A stretch of 64,000 nucleotides of DNA from Perkinsus chesapeaki (lineage: Eukaryota; Perkinsozoa; Perkinsida; Perkinsidae). Location of the stretch: positions 478-64,477 of the forward strand of contig JAAPAO010000012.1 of NCBI GenBank assembly GCA_013115145.1. The letters run 5' to 3'. The translations under genes and the position numbers were made by a program. Positions 25,101 to 36,292 of this stretch are shown piece after piece. Positions within the stretch are counted from its first letter, which is position 1, and every line of letters starts with the position of its first letter. A model generated the notes under the pieces. It did not search any database. It saw only the letters and a list, made by a program, of their open reading frames with translations, and was not told where the DNA came from.

Positions 25101-27505
25101 TATTGCCTGCTGGTTCGTATCTTCTCCACAAGCTCGCCTGTAGTGGCTCCATCTCAGACTGGTTTCAACGGAGATCGAGGATCTCCTACCCTTGGTTGGC
25201 GGTCCCCTCTGTAGTGTACGGCAAAATCTACTGGAAGCTTTTCTAAGAATGCGAACGGCTGAGAAAGTGATGGCCGAAGGTGCTCTGGCCGCACTGCGGT
25301 ATGTTTGTGTGGTGCAACCTCTTGCGAACGTGCCTGATAGGCTTGTGGGTGACGAATTGGACCACGTCGACGGAAAAGAAGGGTTCAACGCAGAGCAATA
25401 TCCTATCGATAAGGCAAGCCATCAGGGCGGCGCTTCGCCGGTGAATCCATATCCAGATCGAAAGGGCCTATACAGACGTCACTGTGGAGCGTTCCCTAGA
25501 TGCAGCCCTCGATGATCCCTCTACGTCTTCCTTGCCCGTCTCGGCAGCGTGCGCTTTTGGCTTTGGTGCCGACGCCTTCTCTCTCAACCCATTAAAGGTA
25601 GCCGATGCCTTGGAAGAGCTGGCAAGTCGAGTCGACTGTGTGAGTGGTCTACGGCTTGAAGATACTTTAGAGGTCATTAAAGCACTGCAGTGCAGTTCGA
25701 CTGTCCCTGGCGCCGAGTCTGACAGGAGACCGAAATTTCTTATTCGGGCGAAACAGTCCGCCTGCGCTCATGGATGGCCATCCTCCGAGGGCCTAGAAGA
25801 GGCCCTGGGAGAATATGGTAGCTCAGTACCGTACATGGACGAGGTTTGGAAGGCGGTGATCGATGACCTAATGAAGGCTTTGAACGAAGACCGCGGCTCC
25901 GTGTCCACTGATGTGATTAAGGTGGCTCAGCGACATGTGCAAGGCCGCCTCAGGAGAATCCATCGCCTCATTTTCGATCTTACTTGCCACGGTATACTCG
26001 ACTCACCAAATCCTGCCATTCAGGGTAAGACGGTCCCTGCCTTCCTCGGAGACTGTCACCTTGTTCTCAGACTCCAGGCTGCGTTCCCCGCTCCCTGGAT
26101 CACTACAAGGCCCGGGCTCGCCCACTGTTGTCTTTGATTCCTCGAATCGCCTGCGGTGCGGCCGTCACGCCCAGATGGCTTGGTTCGCCGGAGCCCTGAG
26201 TGTCCCAGCCTTACGGGCCCATCAAGATGGGGACACGGCGAACAACTTTGAGAGCGTCAACCGCAGAGCCGGCGAAGCCAAGGTGCTTCAACTTTTGTGT
26301 GAAAGAAAGCTGATCTCGTGGATGACAAGTGGACGAGGCATCGTTGAGGAAATGCAAGATAGCAAGATATCCATGCTGGAACAATACGTCCGTGACTGCT
26401 TCTTCCATCATTTGCAAGAATCCGACGAGGTTTCCCTTGGTGACCAAAACAGACACGCTCATGTCGATGAAGTGCCGCCGCCGCCCGAGTTGCATGATTG
26501 GGGGCGCGCGCCTTCTGCCGATGTATTCAATGTTATCGAAGACGCCAAGAAGTGTCCTCGAACCTGGGAGATACTGTCCGAGTTGTGCGCCGGCAGTGAG
26601 GAGAGACGAGCCCGAGAAGCCGTGGTGGCGATGCGGTGGTGGACGTTGGCTTTGTCGAGGTGAGCTCCGATTGGAGAAAGCCTGGCAGTAGCCGATGGAC
26701 AGACAACTGGAGCTCGAGCTGGCTCTTGTTAAAAAGAGTCACCAACATACAGACGAGAAGGAGGAGGAGGTGACTGCAAATTACATCGCAGTGGTTGACA
26801 GGAGGGTCAAGATAGCGGTACAGCGCTTCATAGAGGTATCGAGAAGGCCTCTAGGAGAGCACAGCGCGCCGTGCAGGTGACGATGGTGCGTCCTGGTGCA
26901 ATAGGAACTAGGGCCTTCCAGCGTGTAGAGGAGCTGATTGAGATCGCTGCCGCAGAGGCACTCCGCTCCCTCCAGTCTGTCTACGTCCAAGTATTTCGTC
27001 AAACTGAATCCATGCCAGCCCGCCAAGTTAGGATACCGAGCATCTTGATGGCGACGAGGTCGAACCTATGATGGGTGACATGCTCCAATCGTTCCTCACT
27101 GAAGTGGATAATCACCGTGTCAAGTTCATCCGCAGAGTCACCCACGGTGCTTCGGAAGGGGATGAAGGCCCTCCAGGAAAGTTTTCTCGTTCAACCTCCC
27201 AGAGACGGAAGTTCTCAGGCTTGGTGGTCAGCACTGAGACTGTCGAGAAGATCTTGAGTGGTGTTCAAAGCTCGCTCGAGACTGTACGATAGCCCCGCCG
27301 TGGGCAACTGGAAGCTTTGTCGTGTCAGGATCACCTCTACTGCCGTCTATTCGAGGATGGACATGACACGCCTCGAGCAGCCATGGATGATCCCTTCGAT
27401 CTCGAGCTGGCTTTGTGGATGGGGAGCATGTCTGTGCTTGAAGCTGTGAGGGAGGCCTTGGCTATCCTTAGGAGCTCTGAGACCTCTCCCATGGAAGGAG
27501 CATGA
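22164..27505 (+). CDS. Uncharacterised multi-exon helical protein with EF-hand-like region
   Basis: The start at 22164 (MRSRDGSGPPPPAASATSSG) joins across a 45-nt intron to a helical exon SPEEQKRRQSEIRRVLAHTM. Further coding segments in order: LLEVLGTDNLVAGEQMFSLV and LRFLLDLFDWDSDQKFTEVH (EF-hand-like, about 23.0-23.3 kb); NFGRLQDTCRRLFSDNIGKS; helices near 24.3 and 24.75 kb; ALDDPSTSSLPVSAACAFGF and EEALGEYGSSVPYMDEVWKA (25.5-26.0 kb); ISMLEQYVRDCFFHHLQESD (26.4 kb); and LELALWMGSMSVLEAVREAL ending at 27505. Together they suggest one long, mostly alpha-helical protein with many short introns, but the exon map is incomplete and it may be more than one gene. I could not assign a family; tethering-complex-like helical bundles were considered but not supported. 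Confidence 0.45.
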
Positions 27506-27617
27506 GCTTGTCATGTGAACCTTCTCACGAATCATTGCAGAGTTCGGAAGGCCATCCGGTGCCGGTTTAGTTAATTTAATACTTCTCCCTATGCGGCTTC
27601 GTCGGAACGACACCGTG

Positions 27618-30600
27618 ATGTCCGCGGCTACGATCGGGCCATCGTCCCCGCGCCGCGCAATCGACTTCTCTGACGATCCCGCCGCCAACCCCGACGAGCC
27701 CATCAATGGCGCTGCCCTTCCGACATGGCACAGCTCTTACGGAGACTTGATAGCTCGTCTTGGATACGCGCGGAGGCTCCACGGTGGGCTGCGGGACCAG
27801 CAGATATCCGACTTATGTCTGGCCATGGGCGTGCCTGACCTGACCCAGGTACCAGGTATTCCCTCTTCGAATACACTGAAAGTCTTCCTGTCAGTCTGGG
27901 AGTAGCGAAGACGATGCCAATGTAGAAGTGCCCGACCAGCTCAGCCCTCTGCCAAGCATCCTGGTGGTCGGCCCTAAGGTTTGCAGCCACGGTTGCTTCT
28001 TGGTTATTGTCCTTGTTGTAGGGTACCGGCAAAACATCGGTTGTTCGTCAAATGCTGTCGGGTGTGCTGCTCAAGAGCAGAGCCCACAGAAGCATGGAGG
28101 TGGCTTTCGACGGCATCACACCAGTGGGTAAGATAGACTCTGAACGAGAAGGCGTAATTGTGGAACAATCAACAAAGGAGACTTTTCGGTGAGCATAACC
28201 ATGCGCTCAAGAGAAGCACTGCCTAGCAGGATCCCCGTTGACGTACCGCTGTGTAGCGGCTGCAGCGGGAACAACATCTACCTTTATGTGGACTGCCACC
28301 TCTGCTCATCAGTCAGCAATGTTATGTAGAGGCTAATGCCTAGTCCCACCAGGCAGCAAGGCTTCTTCAGGAGCGCCCTATTGGCCACACTGGATCGGAC
28401 ACTGGCCGATCCGGAAATGCACACTAGGGTTACGTCGACCCCAATTAAGAGCAAGAAACCTGAGTAGAGCAGAAATCGGCAGGTAGCGGGGATCGAACCC
28501 ACGGTCTCATCTCAGGGCTACCGCTGAGGCCAATTCACCCCCTACCACGAGGAAAAGAGTCCGAGCAGCAACTCCGAGCTCTGGAACTCCCGCTAGGAAA
28601 ACGCGCTCTCGAGTGGCCAGCGTGTGCACGCCAGGGGGAACAGGTGCATGTTGATTCTGCCATGGGCATGTGGGCAGCCCTGCTGGCAGGCCCGGACATG
28701 GAGACGCCGGTTCGGAGGTCCGCACGGAAGGCTGCGAGAAGTGACTGGATGTGGCTGGCTGACCAAGACAAGTTCACGATCAGTGATGACCTATCGCAGG
28801 CATGGCCCATCAACTCTTCTGTGGTTGGGGATGATTCTCTCGCAGGGCGGAGGCAACTCGGAGGCCATTCCAGCGAGGTTACCGACACGGCTGGAGCCGG
28901 TGGCTGAGGACATGAGCGAAGGCTTCGCTGATATGGATGAGAAGGACAAAGCCGCCGCAGTGAGATCTGCTGACCCTCGCGTCGCAAGTGTCCCGCCAGC
29001 TACCTGCGGAAGATATGCAGCTTATCGCTCGAAGATTCCTGCAGTCAGTGGCAGAGGGACCTAGCGGTGCTGCCAAAACGACGGTATCCTTTGCCGGGCG
29101 GCTTGTGGTGGTTCTGTCTTTCTGTAGGTTCCGAAGACTTTGCCATCAAGCGTTATGGAGCAGATCGAACGATATTCCCGGAATAGTGCCAGACGCGTAG
29201 GGTTGTTTATCGTGGGATTCGGTCGCGAGCGAGTTGTAGGTCGACGGCACCGGGTTTGCTAAGAAGTTCACCGACTTGCTGCGGAGTTATGACGCTTTGA
29301 ACAAGACAGTGTTCGTGGTGGTGGACCAGGCGGAGAGACTTCTACCAGATGCGGCTGATGTAGCCCGGTCCCCACGCTTCGGTTGCATCCTTCCCTTAGC
29401 CGCTGGAGCCCGCAAATGATGCGGCAAGGCTGATGGAGTTCCTTCTCGACATGAGCGATGTGAGTCCGTCCCAGTGTCACATTTCCGATCTCTTACCATT
29501 GTCAGGAGCTCTGCCTGCCCAATGCATGTTCTGTGATTGTGAGCTCCACGCCTATCCCCCGGGACTCTCGTGGCGTTGTACACTTTCCACCGTATAATAA
29601 CGCTGAGGCGATCGCTCTCCTGTCCGCCTACTGTCATGCGCGCTCGCCAATGCCGCATTTCAAGGAGGCCGTCACAGCCTTCAGCTCGGTAGCTGTGGGA
29701 TGCCATCGATCCAAGGACATTGTTTAGAATCAGATGTATGTGAAGTTCTTTTACGACTCTCTGATAGTCACTGATATGACGTCGCTCGTGGGGCATGCCC
29801 TGGATGTTTACAACGTGGAGTGAGTACCACACAGTAGGGCACCGTCGGTCGAACGCGTTCCAGATACACCAGAATAGTGGACGAGACCTGGGGGAGGGCC
29901 ACACTAGAGGGTTGTGTCGAAGAGGACGATGATGACGATGACGACGGTGATGATACTATTAGCCCGGCAATGCGGCGAGAGGTACGGGCTGCCAGCAGGC
30001 TATTGCCTGGTTTGAGTTTTAGGTCATATCCGTCTCACAAATTGAGCTAAAGAGCACGCTGAGCGAGCACATGACTTTCATCATGACCAGAGGGGCAACC
30101 AAGGCCGCCATCAAATGGGAGTCTCATTTGCCGTCGGCATCTTTGGTGCGCGCAAGAATTATGAGCCCTTTCAGATACAACGCACGCTTGCTGGTCCTCG
30201 CTGGCTTCCTCGCTTCCCATAATCCACCTTCCATGGACAACCGCCTTTTCATGATGAAAACGGGCCGCAGCAGCCGCGCCACGGTAACAAGAATTCGTAA
30301 CAACCAGATTGCGATGGACTCAATTAACGTCCGGCCTCCAAAGTAGAGATGCCGGCAGTTCGCTCGAACATTCAACAAAAGCGTCTCAGGCCGTTTCCTC
30401 TGCAGCGTATGTTGGAGATTGCCCGATATCTTCACCACGGGGAGATGCGCATGACATCCGATGTCTTCCAGGAGGTTTCCTAGGGACATGCCACTGCGCT
30501 GACGTTCTTTCAGGTGCGTCGGCTGGTACATCTCCGATTGTTGATGACCAATGGAGATCCGAGGTAGGGTTCCAAAGCAACTCTCCGAAGTCGACGTTTG

Positions 30601-30720
30601 TTCAGCATCGATGCCTGGATGGAAGGCGCAGTGAAGCTCACTACTGGTCTACACTCTTATCCAGTTGTAGAAGAATTGGCGGTCTCGGTGAACGCTGACC
30701 TTAGAGAGCTTATCCTATGA
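27618..30720 (+). CDS. ORC5: Origin recognition complex subunit 5
   Basis: AAA+ subunit of ORC, which marks replication origins in the nucleus. ATG at 27618. The Walker A motif is split by an intron (SILVVGPK, then GTGKTSVVRQML). Then IYLYVDCHLCSSVSNVM, a long insert, Walker B VFVVVDQAERLLPDA, NACSVIVSSTPIPRD, VVHFPPYNNAEAIALL, and the diagnostic ORC5 C terminus: YNARLLVLAGFLASHNPPSM, KRLRPFPLQRMLEIARYLHH and RRLFSIDAWMEGAVKLTTGL. Many short introns restore frame. Odd features are the insert between Walker A and Walker B, rich in basic residues and S/T-P sites, and an intron at 28464-28551 holding a tRNA-like sequence. It starts only about 110 bp after the preceding gene ends. Confidence 0.88.
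28481..28548 (-). other. tRNA-like sequence inside an ORC5 intron, antisense
   Basis: On the minus strand the sequence has an A-box-like TGGCCTCAGCGG and a perfect B-box GGTTCGATCC with a pairable T-arm (GTGGG, loop TTCGATC, CCCGC). No full cloverleaf can be drawn because there is too little sequence between the D-like and T-like arms for an anticodon arm. It therefore looks like a tRNA-derived relic or the head of a SINE rather than a working tRNA gene. It fills most of the 88-nt intron at 28464-28551, about twice the usual intron length here. Confidence 0.45.
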
Positions 30721-30785
30721 CGGCTGGCATGTGAACATTTCCTGCATTTCATTTGTTGTGTTTCCAAGCTGGGCACCACCTTCAG

Positions 30786-31389
30786 ATGTTATCTCGATGT
30801 TTTCGAACTTGTCATGTGTTTTCGCAGGCAAGGTATGCCGGATCTGCGGCAGGCCCGGCACGAACAAGGAGGACGCAACGGCAGCCGAAAAAAGCCAACA
30901 GCAGTGAAGCTACTGTTCAAGCGGCGGGTGAAGCTGAGGTGGAGCCACAAAGGCAGACAGCTGCCTACCAGATAATGTCGACGGAGCTCAAACAGCGTGT
31001 GGAAGAAGCCTTTGTTGCCGAAGGTAAGTTGCTGAATGCCGCGATGTATCTGTAATAATCTGACCCTTGTCAGCTAATCGGTTGAAAGCTGAGCAGATTC
31101 CAGTGGCGAAGGCGATTGAGATATTCTACAAGACTGGCATTGTGCACCCAAAGCGATGGCCTGTTCCAGATATTGTGGAGGAGCTACGGTACCGGGGATG
31201 GTCGCGTAAGTGGCATGTCGGAGTGACGCCTCCGAGCTTAATCCAGGTGGCTTCCATATCAAGGCTACCTACTATCCTCAGCCTCCTGATCCCATTAACC
31301 GCGAGACTGCCGTCGAACTTGCAAAATGGCTTAGGATCGTTGACCGGAAGAAGCGTGAGCTTGAAGCGCAAAGTGCCGCTAATAAATAG
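30786..31389 (+). CDS. Small probable mitochondrial protein, uncharacterised
   Basis: The ATG at 30786 opens with a mitochondrial-type presequence (MLSRCFRTCHVFSQARYAG, Arg-rich, no acidic residues). Three exons join in frame across introns of about 50 and 41 nt: YQIMSTELKQRVEEAFVAE, then AIEIFYKTGIVHPKRWPVPD and VEELRYRGWS, then GFHIKATYYPQPPDPINRET and a charged C-terminal helix ending ELEAQSAANK. About 145 residues. No family recognised; a mitoribosomal or respiratory accessory role would be a guess. A decayed copy of its middle exon lies at 35291-35420. Confidence 0.65.
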
Positions 31390-31581
31390 TATAACACAGA
31401 GTGTTTGACATGTTAGTGCTAAGAAGTTTCTGGAGAGAGTTCTGTTGTACTCCGTCAAAGTGGTATATGACGACATGAAACGATAATACGATACAGACTT
31501 ACGGAACAGAACAAATAGCACACATGTTTTAACTCACTTTTCACCCGCGTTAACGACGCAGTACCAACTTCGAACGTCGTA

Positions 31582-31800
31582 GCGGACTACTGGCCCCCAT
31601 TCGGAGCGATGCTCGTTATGGAGTTTTACTCGGATGGGCTAGTGCGATGGATTTACAATGGTAGAGTAGCCTCTATGGACGCGATAAAAGATTGTCAATC
31701 AAAGTCAGTGTTGGATAAACGATGGACCCTTCATTGTCATCTGAGGCCTCTCGATGTTCTTCAGAATCTTGTTCCAAGCAATCAGGAGTGTCAACTGGAA
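31582..31800 (+). pseudogene. Relic of the 3' end of a histidine acid phosphatase gene
   Basis: Nearly identical to 34632-34870 of phosphatase gene 1: it encodes DYWPPFGAMLVMEFYSDG and VRWIYNGRVASMDAIKDCQ, followed by the same intron sequence, which shows a DNA-level copy rather than a retrocopy. About 40 nt at the start of the last exon, including the region coding for the Cys-Ser-Phe motif, is deleted, and the upstream exons are missing, so it cannot make an enzyme. Confidence 0.75.
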
Positions 31801-33094
31801 GATCATCAGAAAACTCGTCTGCAAGCGTAACGGCCAGCGCATCACTCAGTACGGCGGCCGTAGTACGGCCAGCATGAATCTGGTCTATCAGCTGGTCACA
31901 CCGGCACTTTTCCTGCTTGCGTGATGTCGGAGCCTTCGCTTATCGTAAGTGAGCGAGCCTTAACAAGGCACCAAGTTACTATACAGGACAGCTAAATGAG
32001 ACCTACATCTACTTGACTAGCTGTACACTAAGGCCTCAGGAACAATGCGTTGACCTGAACAGTATCTTTCGAGGTTCTGAGTGGTCCGCTTTTCTCCGTT
32101 AGTAAGACAAACGTGCGTTGCACCTATATACAATGTTGCTGTGTACAATAGTAGCTTTTGTAAGTGACAAACACAGTCGTCGAGGTGTAGTTGCGAAAAT
32201 TGGCTGCAACCTGGTATTGCCAGTGGGTGTTCCGGCCCGATCGTGGGTCATGCAAGACATAGGAAATTCAGCTACAAGGGCCTTCATTCTGCTCACCGAG
32301 CTGCGATTAACAGGATTCCTGTTACAGGAGCTCCTAGCTTACATCTTCCGATACCCGTGTATGTAAAACCAAGTCCCACGGATTTGCACTCCGCTTGTAT
32401 CCTCCTAAACTATGCAGCCTTATGGAGTTCAGGAGCGGATGCACACCGAAACCTCCAAAACCCGACCACTCGAACAAATACTGAGGGAGGGCAGTTTTCG
32501 GTTGAGAACAGCGATCGACCCAAGGTATGTCGTCACTTTTGACCTATGTCGCAATGACAATCTTGACGACTCAAAAGATCATTGTTTGAGCTCGGCTCCA
32601 CTGAGATCCACCTGAGTTGGATTCATGGCGCTCCTGCATGGCCTTCAATTGTGGCCTGCAATACGATCGTCAAGCCAGATGTTGATTGGTAACTCTGAGA
32701 GCTGACTGCAGTCCGTCGAGGTCTCTCTACAACAGGGAACCAAATGGATGGACTGGCCAGGCAGAAAGAGTGTACTACGGGGCTCAATGATTTTGCTACA
32801 CCAGCTCCATGTGCATGGCTCTTCAGATGCGGGTTGGAGTCTTCGGGAGGCAATACCGCAGCCGCACGAGGCTAGAGTTATACTCCGTGGCGTATACTAT
32901 TGATACATGGACGATGGATACAAGACAAATAAATCCATGCTGTTTGTGGCATCTGGTGGGATGTAACTGCCTGACTCATGGCTTTGTGGGGTACGGACTG
33001 CGACGCAAGCTTTGGCCCATGACGGAGCAAGTTCCGCGCCACGTTACATCAGGAACTCCCCAGGATGAATTTTTCCGCTTCTTTTCTGAAATTG
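31801..33094. other. Intergenic region, nothing firm
   Basis: About 1.3 kb with several overlapping open frames on the plus strand near 32.1-32.6 kb, but none with convincing homology or composition. May be the remains of an older phosphatase copy or other decayed sequence. Confidence 0.3.
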
Positions 33095-34922
33095 ATGGTG
33101 TTGAAGTCATTCGTCCTACTCGGAGCATTAGGTGCAGTGGCCGATGAAGGGTCGTCAACGTACTACTGCAACAGCGAACTCAAATGGCCTGACTGGCCAC
33201 GAAGAGAAGACCGTTGTGATGTTAAGCTGGTAAGTACCAGTAAACTCGCTTTCTTCCACCGTACGACTTTCCAGAAACGAGTTGTTGTTTTCGGCCGCCA
33301 CGGTGCAAGAGTGCCAATACCAGGATCATACGCCGAAAAATGCTGGGCCGGAGATGTAACGAAGTAGGCGGTTTTCCAGTTCGTGGCTCTTACGCTTCTT
33401 GCAGGTTCACATGTCCAACAAGAACATTCTTGGGATACACCAACAGCCCTTCTTCTGGATCATCCCCAGGATTCACTCGCATTCGCGGAAACCATGGTAT
33501 AATACCTGGACATGACTGCATCGCAGGTGAGCTTCAACTGCTGGCCTACTATCGGGTCCATGATTATGTCGAACATGCTTGCCAAGGTCAACTTGTAGGC
33601 AGCGGAGTTCGAATGCTTTTGAATAACGGCAAGCAGATCGCGCGGTTCTATAAGGAAGCCTTGGGGATCGAAGACGTACTTGACCATTTCGTTAGTCGAT
33701 ACAAGGCTCAGCGTGTTGATAACATTAGATTCCCAACGCCGTACATCTAATGATCCGCTCCACCGACGTACCTCGTGTAATCCAGAGCGCAACTGCCTTT
33801 ATGATCGGTATGTTCCCAACACTGAATGGTGAGGCGGGAGATGATTGGAAGGGGCATTTGTTAGTTGTTTTTCACTTTCTTCAGTATCGTCTCCTCCCCT
33901 GGACATGATCATTCCTGACCAAGCATCTGACCCCATGGTTCCGAAACCTTCAGTAAGGAAGGCCTCGAGTTGTGTTCGTTGCAATCTGTCCTAATTCAGG
34001 TATGTCCTCAACTTGCAAATCAGTTGAATACTTTTTACAGATCACCTCTAGCCAAGAAAGTCGTAGCTCAATCACAAGCGCAGCGAGCCTCTACCGGGAC
34101 CCGCGTGCCATGAGCAGTCTTTATTCATATCTTTTGGTGAGAAGTAATCTCTTTGTCATTGAAGACGTGTGGTAATTTGGTCAGGACTGCCTCACAGCTC
34201 ACTTCTGCCCTACAGTACCAGGTGATGATAAATCAGTCCCTCAAGGACTTGAACCAGGCAGTAAAATGTTGGCGGACGTCTTCAGCAACGGCACGTAAGC
34301 TTGCCTCCGTCTGATATATCAAAAACTATTTGGAATTACTCAATCTCAGATTTTGGTTCAACGGGAAATATGGCACCGCCCCTAAGCTGATGAAGCTTGC
34401 ATATGGCCCGATGATTGATGTGACGACTTCATTTTTCCCTCCTCAATTCTCATCCCTTAGGACCTTCTCACCGACCTAAAGATGACCTTCCGTAAGTTTT
34501 CTTTGTACATGGGGCATGACTCCGGTCCAACCAACCTTATTCTGGATGCTCTGGGCCTGACTTGTAAGACTTTATGATTTTTCGTTGTTCAACTCAACTA
34601 TCTGGTGTAGGGCTGGATACACACAACAAATGTGCGGACTACTGGCCCCCATTCGGAGCGATGCTCGTTATGGAGTTTTACTCGGATGATCAAGTGCGAT
34701 GGATTTACAATGGTAGAGTAGCCTCTATGGACGCGATAAAAGATTGTCAATCAAAGTCAGTGTTGGATATTCGATAGACCCTTCATTATCATGTGAGGCC
34801 TCTCGATGTTCTTCAGGCCCACATGCAGCTTCGAGTTGATGAGAAAGCATTTAGTAGGTCTTGTTCCGAGCAAGCAGGATTGTGAACGCGAGCGCGAGCT
34901 CACCGCTCACTTAAGAGGATGA
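33095..34922 (+). CDS. Secreted histidine acid phosphatase 1, probably damaged
   Basis: Lysosomal-acid-phosphatase-like enzyme of the histidine phosphatase clan. Signal peptide MVLKSFVLLGALGAVA; catalytic VVVFGRHGARVPIPGS (RHGxRxP), a later RSTDVPRVIQSA motif, FCPTVPGDDKSVPQG, the proton-donor motif LYMGHDSGPTN, and C-terminal ADYWPPFGAMLVMEFYSD and CSFELMRKHLVGL. About ten exons match genes 2 and 3 in position. In the exon around 34070-34110, relative to gene 2, about 36 nt is missing and one further base is lost, so the frame runs into a stop after QSQAQRASTGTRVP. Unless this is a sequence error, gene 1 is a recent pseudogene; all other exons stay open. Confidence 0.75.
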
Positions 34923-35290
34923 CAGTTGGTGCATCACGCACTGCTCGATTCTAGGCGAGTTTAGTTCCGGTAATCCGACCAAAACTATTTTTCACATTAC
35001 AACATCTTACCGAACCGGATCCAATTTCTCAGATTGCCGAATGGCCGACTTTTTTCCTTCAGCGAGATAAGCCTTGTCGTTTGTTGATAGTTCCACCCCC
35101 AAATCACCAACCAGTCGGCACAACCCCGATCAATAAATGAGGGAGCGCGACACCTATCGGAATATAACTTTGTTAGCATATCCTGCAGAGAGGGAAACCG
35201 ATGCGTTCGACCCCGAGCCCAACGGGCCACCCGTTACAGGGGAGACTGGGTATGATGAGGAAAGGTAGAATTCGGCAGCAAAATAGATCG

Positions 35291-35420
35291 GAATATTCTA
35301 CTGGTAGTGTTTGCCCAGAACGATGGCCTGCTCCAGACACTGTGGAGGAGCTACAGTATCGGCCCTATACTATCGGGGATGGTCGCGTACATGCCATGTG
35401 GGAGTTACACCCCCGAGATC
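35291..35420 (+). pseudogene. Relic of the small mitochondrial-protein gene
   Basis: Matches the middle exon and following intron of the gene at 30786 (compare 31125-31240): cgatggcctg, tccaga and tgtggaggagctac are shared, followed by the same exon end ggggatggtcgcgta and a related intron start. It has a 13-14 nt insertion (ggccctatactatc) and no flanking exons. It lies downstream of phosphatase 1 just as the intact gene lies upstream of the phosphatase relic at 31582. Confidence 0.7.
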
Positions 35421-36292
35421 AAACCATCCCGCGACTCGCCGGTGAATGCGACGAAACACTGGTGGATGAAAGAGCGGTGAGCGCCTCCACCTGTCCGAAA
35501 TGAGATAGAGGCAGTGAGAGGGTAACTGCAATAGATGCGATGGGGGTAGAGTCCACTCAGGGGGCGGTGCGACTATCGGGTGGGGTTATACTGATGGGTT
35601 ACCAAGTCTAGCACTTGATATGAATGAAAACCTTAAGAAATCCGCCAGGTTTATAAAAAAAGAGCCTTTCCTATTTGGGCCACTAATGGTAGCCCGCAAT
35701 GATAATACGCATGCCGCGCGTGTAGATGATCGAAGCGCGCGATATATTTTTAGGCAGTGAACCGATTTGTGACCCGATATGTAGAGGTTACACTGCCTCC
35801 AGTGGGCCACTGAGACTGTCCCTGTTAAGGGAACATTTCTTGTGGGGGTGCCATAAGCAGGGAACATTTCTAAAAATTTGAGGCCCTGTTTTGCATCTGT
35901 GTGACTAGTAGTCCCCGACTACTATGTCGTACGTAAATCGATTCTTTTGAGGCTCACACATCTGCGAGTCTTTACATGTCGCTGCTGTTGTAGTCGGTCA
36001 CCGGCGTGGCGCTTCTGGTAATAGATTAGCTAAGTGTGCACGCGTGAACATGTACAGTTGTCGCGGATTTGGGTGACAGGGTTCTCGTACCTTCGTCGCA
36101 GGAGGCAGGTTTCCCTGCGCTCCGAGAGATGAGGCTCTCAGCATGGCATTGTACGGTCGAAGGCTAGGGCTTGCTTCCAGAATTGGGCACGCCTGTACAA
36201 TTATAGGAATCTCAGTCGGGATACAGTGGCCCGCCTTATTCCTTTCCAGCTCCGTTCTACTCCTTAGTGACTTTGTGTTTTTAATACAGGCC
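35421..36292. other. Intergenic region
   Basis: No supported gene. Two copies of gggaacatttct lie 36 nt apart near 35830-35870. The end is T-rich and finishes in a pyrimidine/CAG acceptor-like site (tttttaatacag) two bases before the ATG of phosphatase 2. Confidence 0.4.

Noticed and set aside
29287-29904. Minus-strand open frame of about 205 codons
   Set aside because: Overlaps the Walker B and following exons of ORC5 on the plus strand, which have clear family motifs.
32118-32615. Overlapping open frames possibly from a retroelement
   Set aside because: No reverse transcriptase, integrase or other motif, and no terminal repeats were seen.
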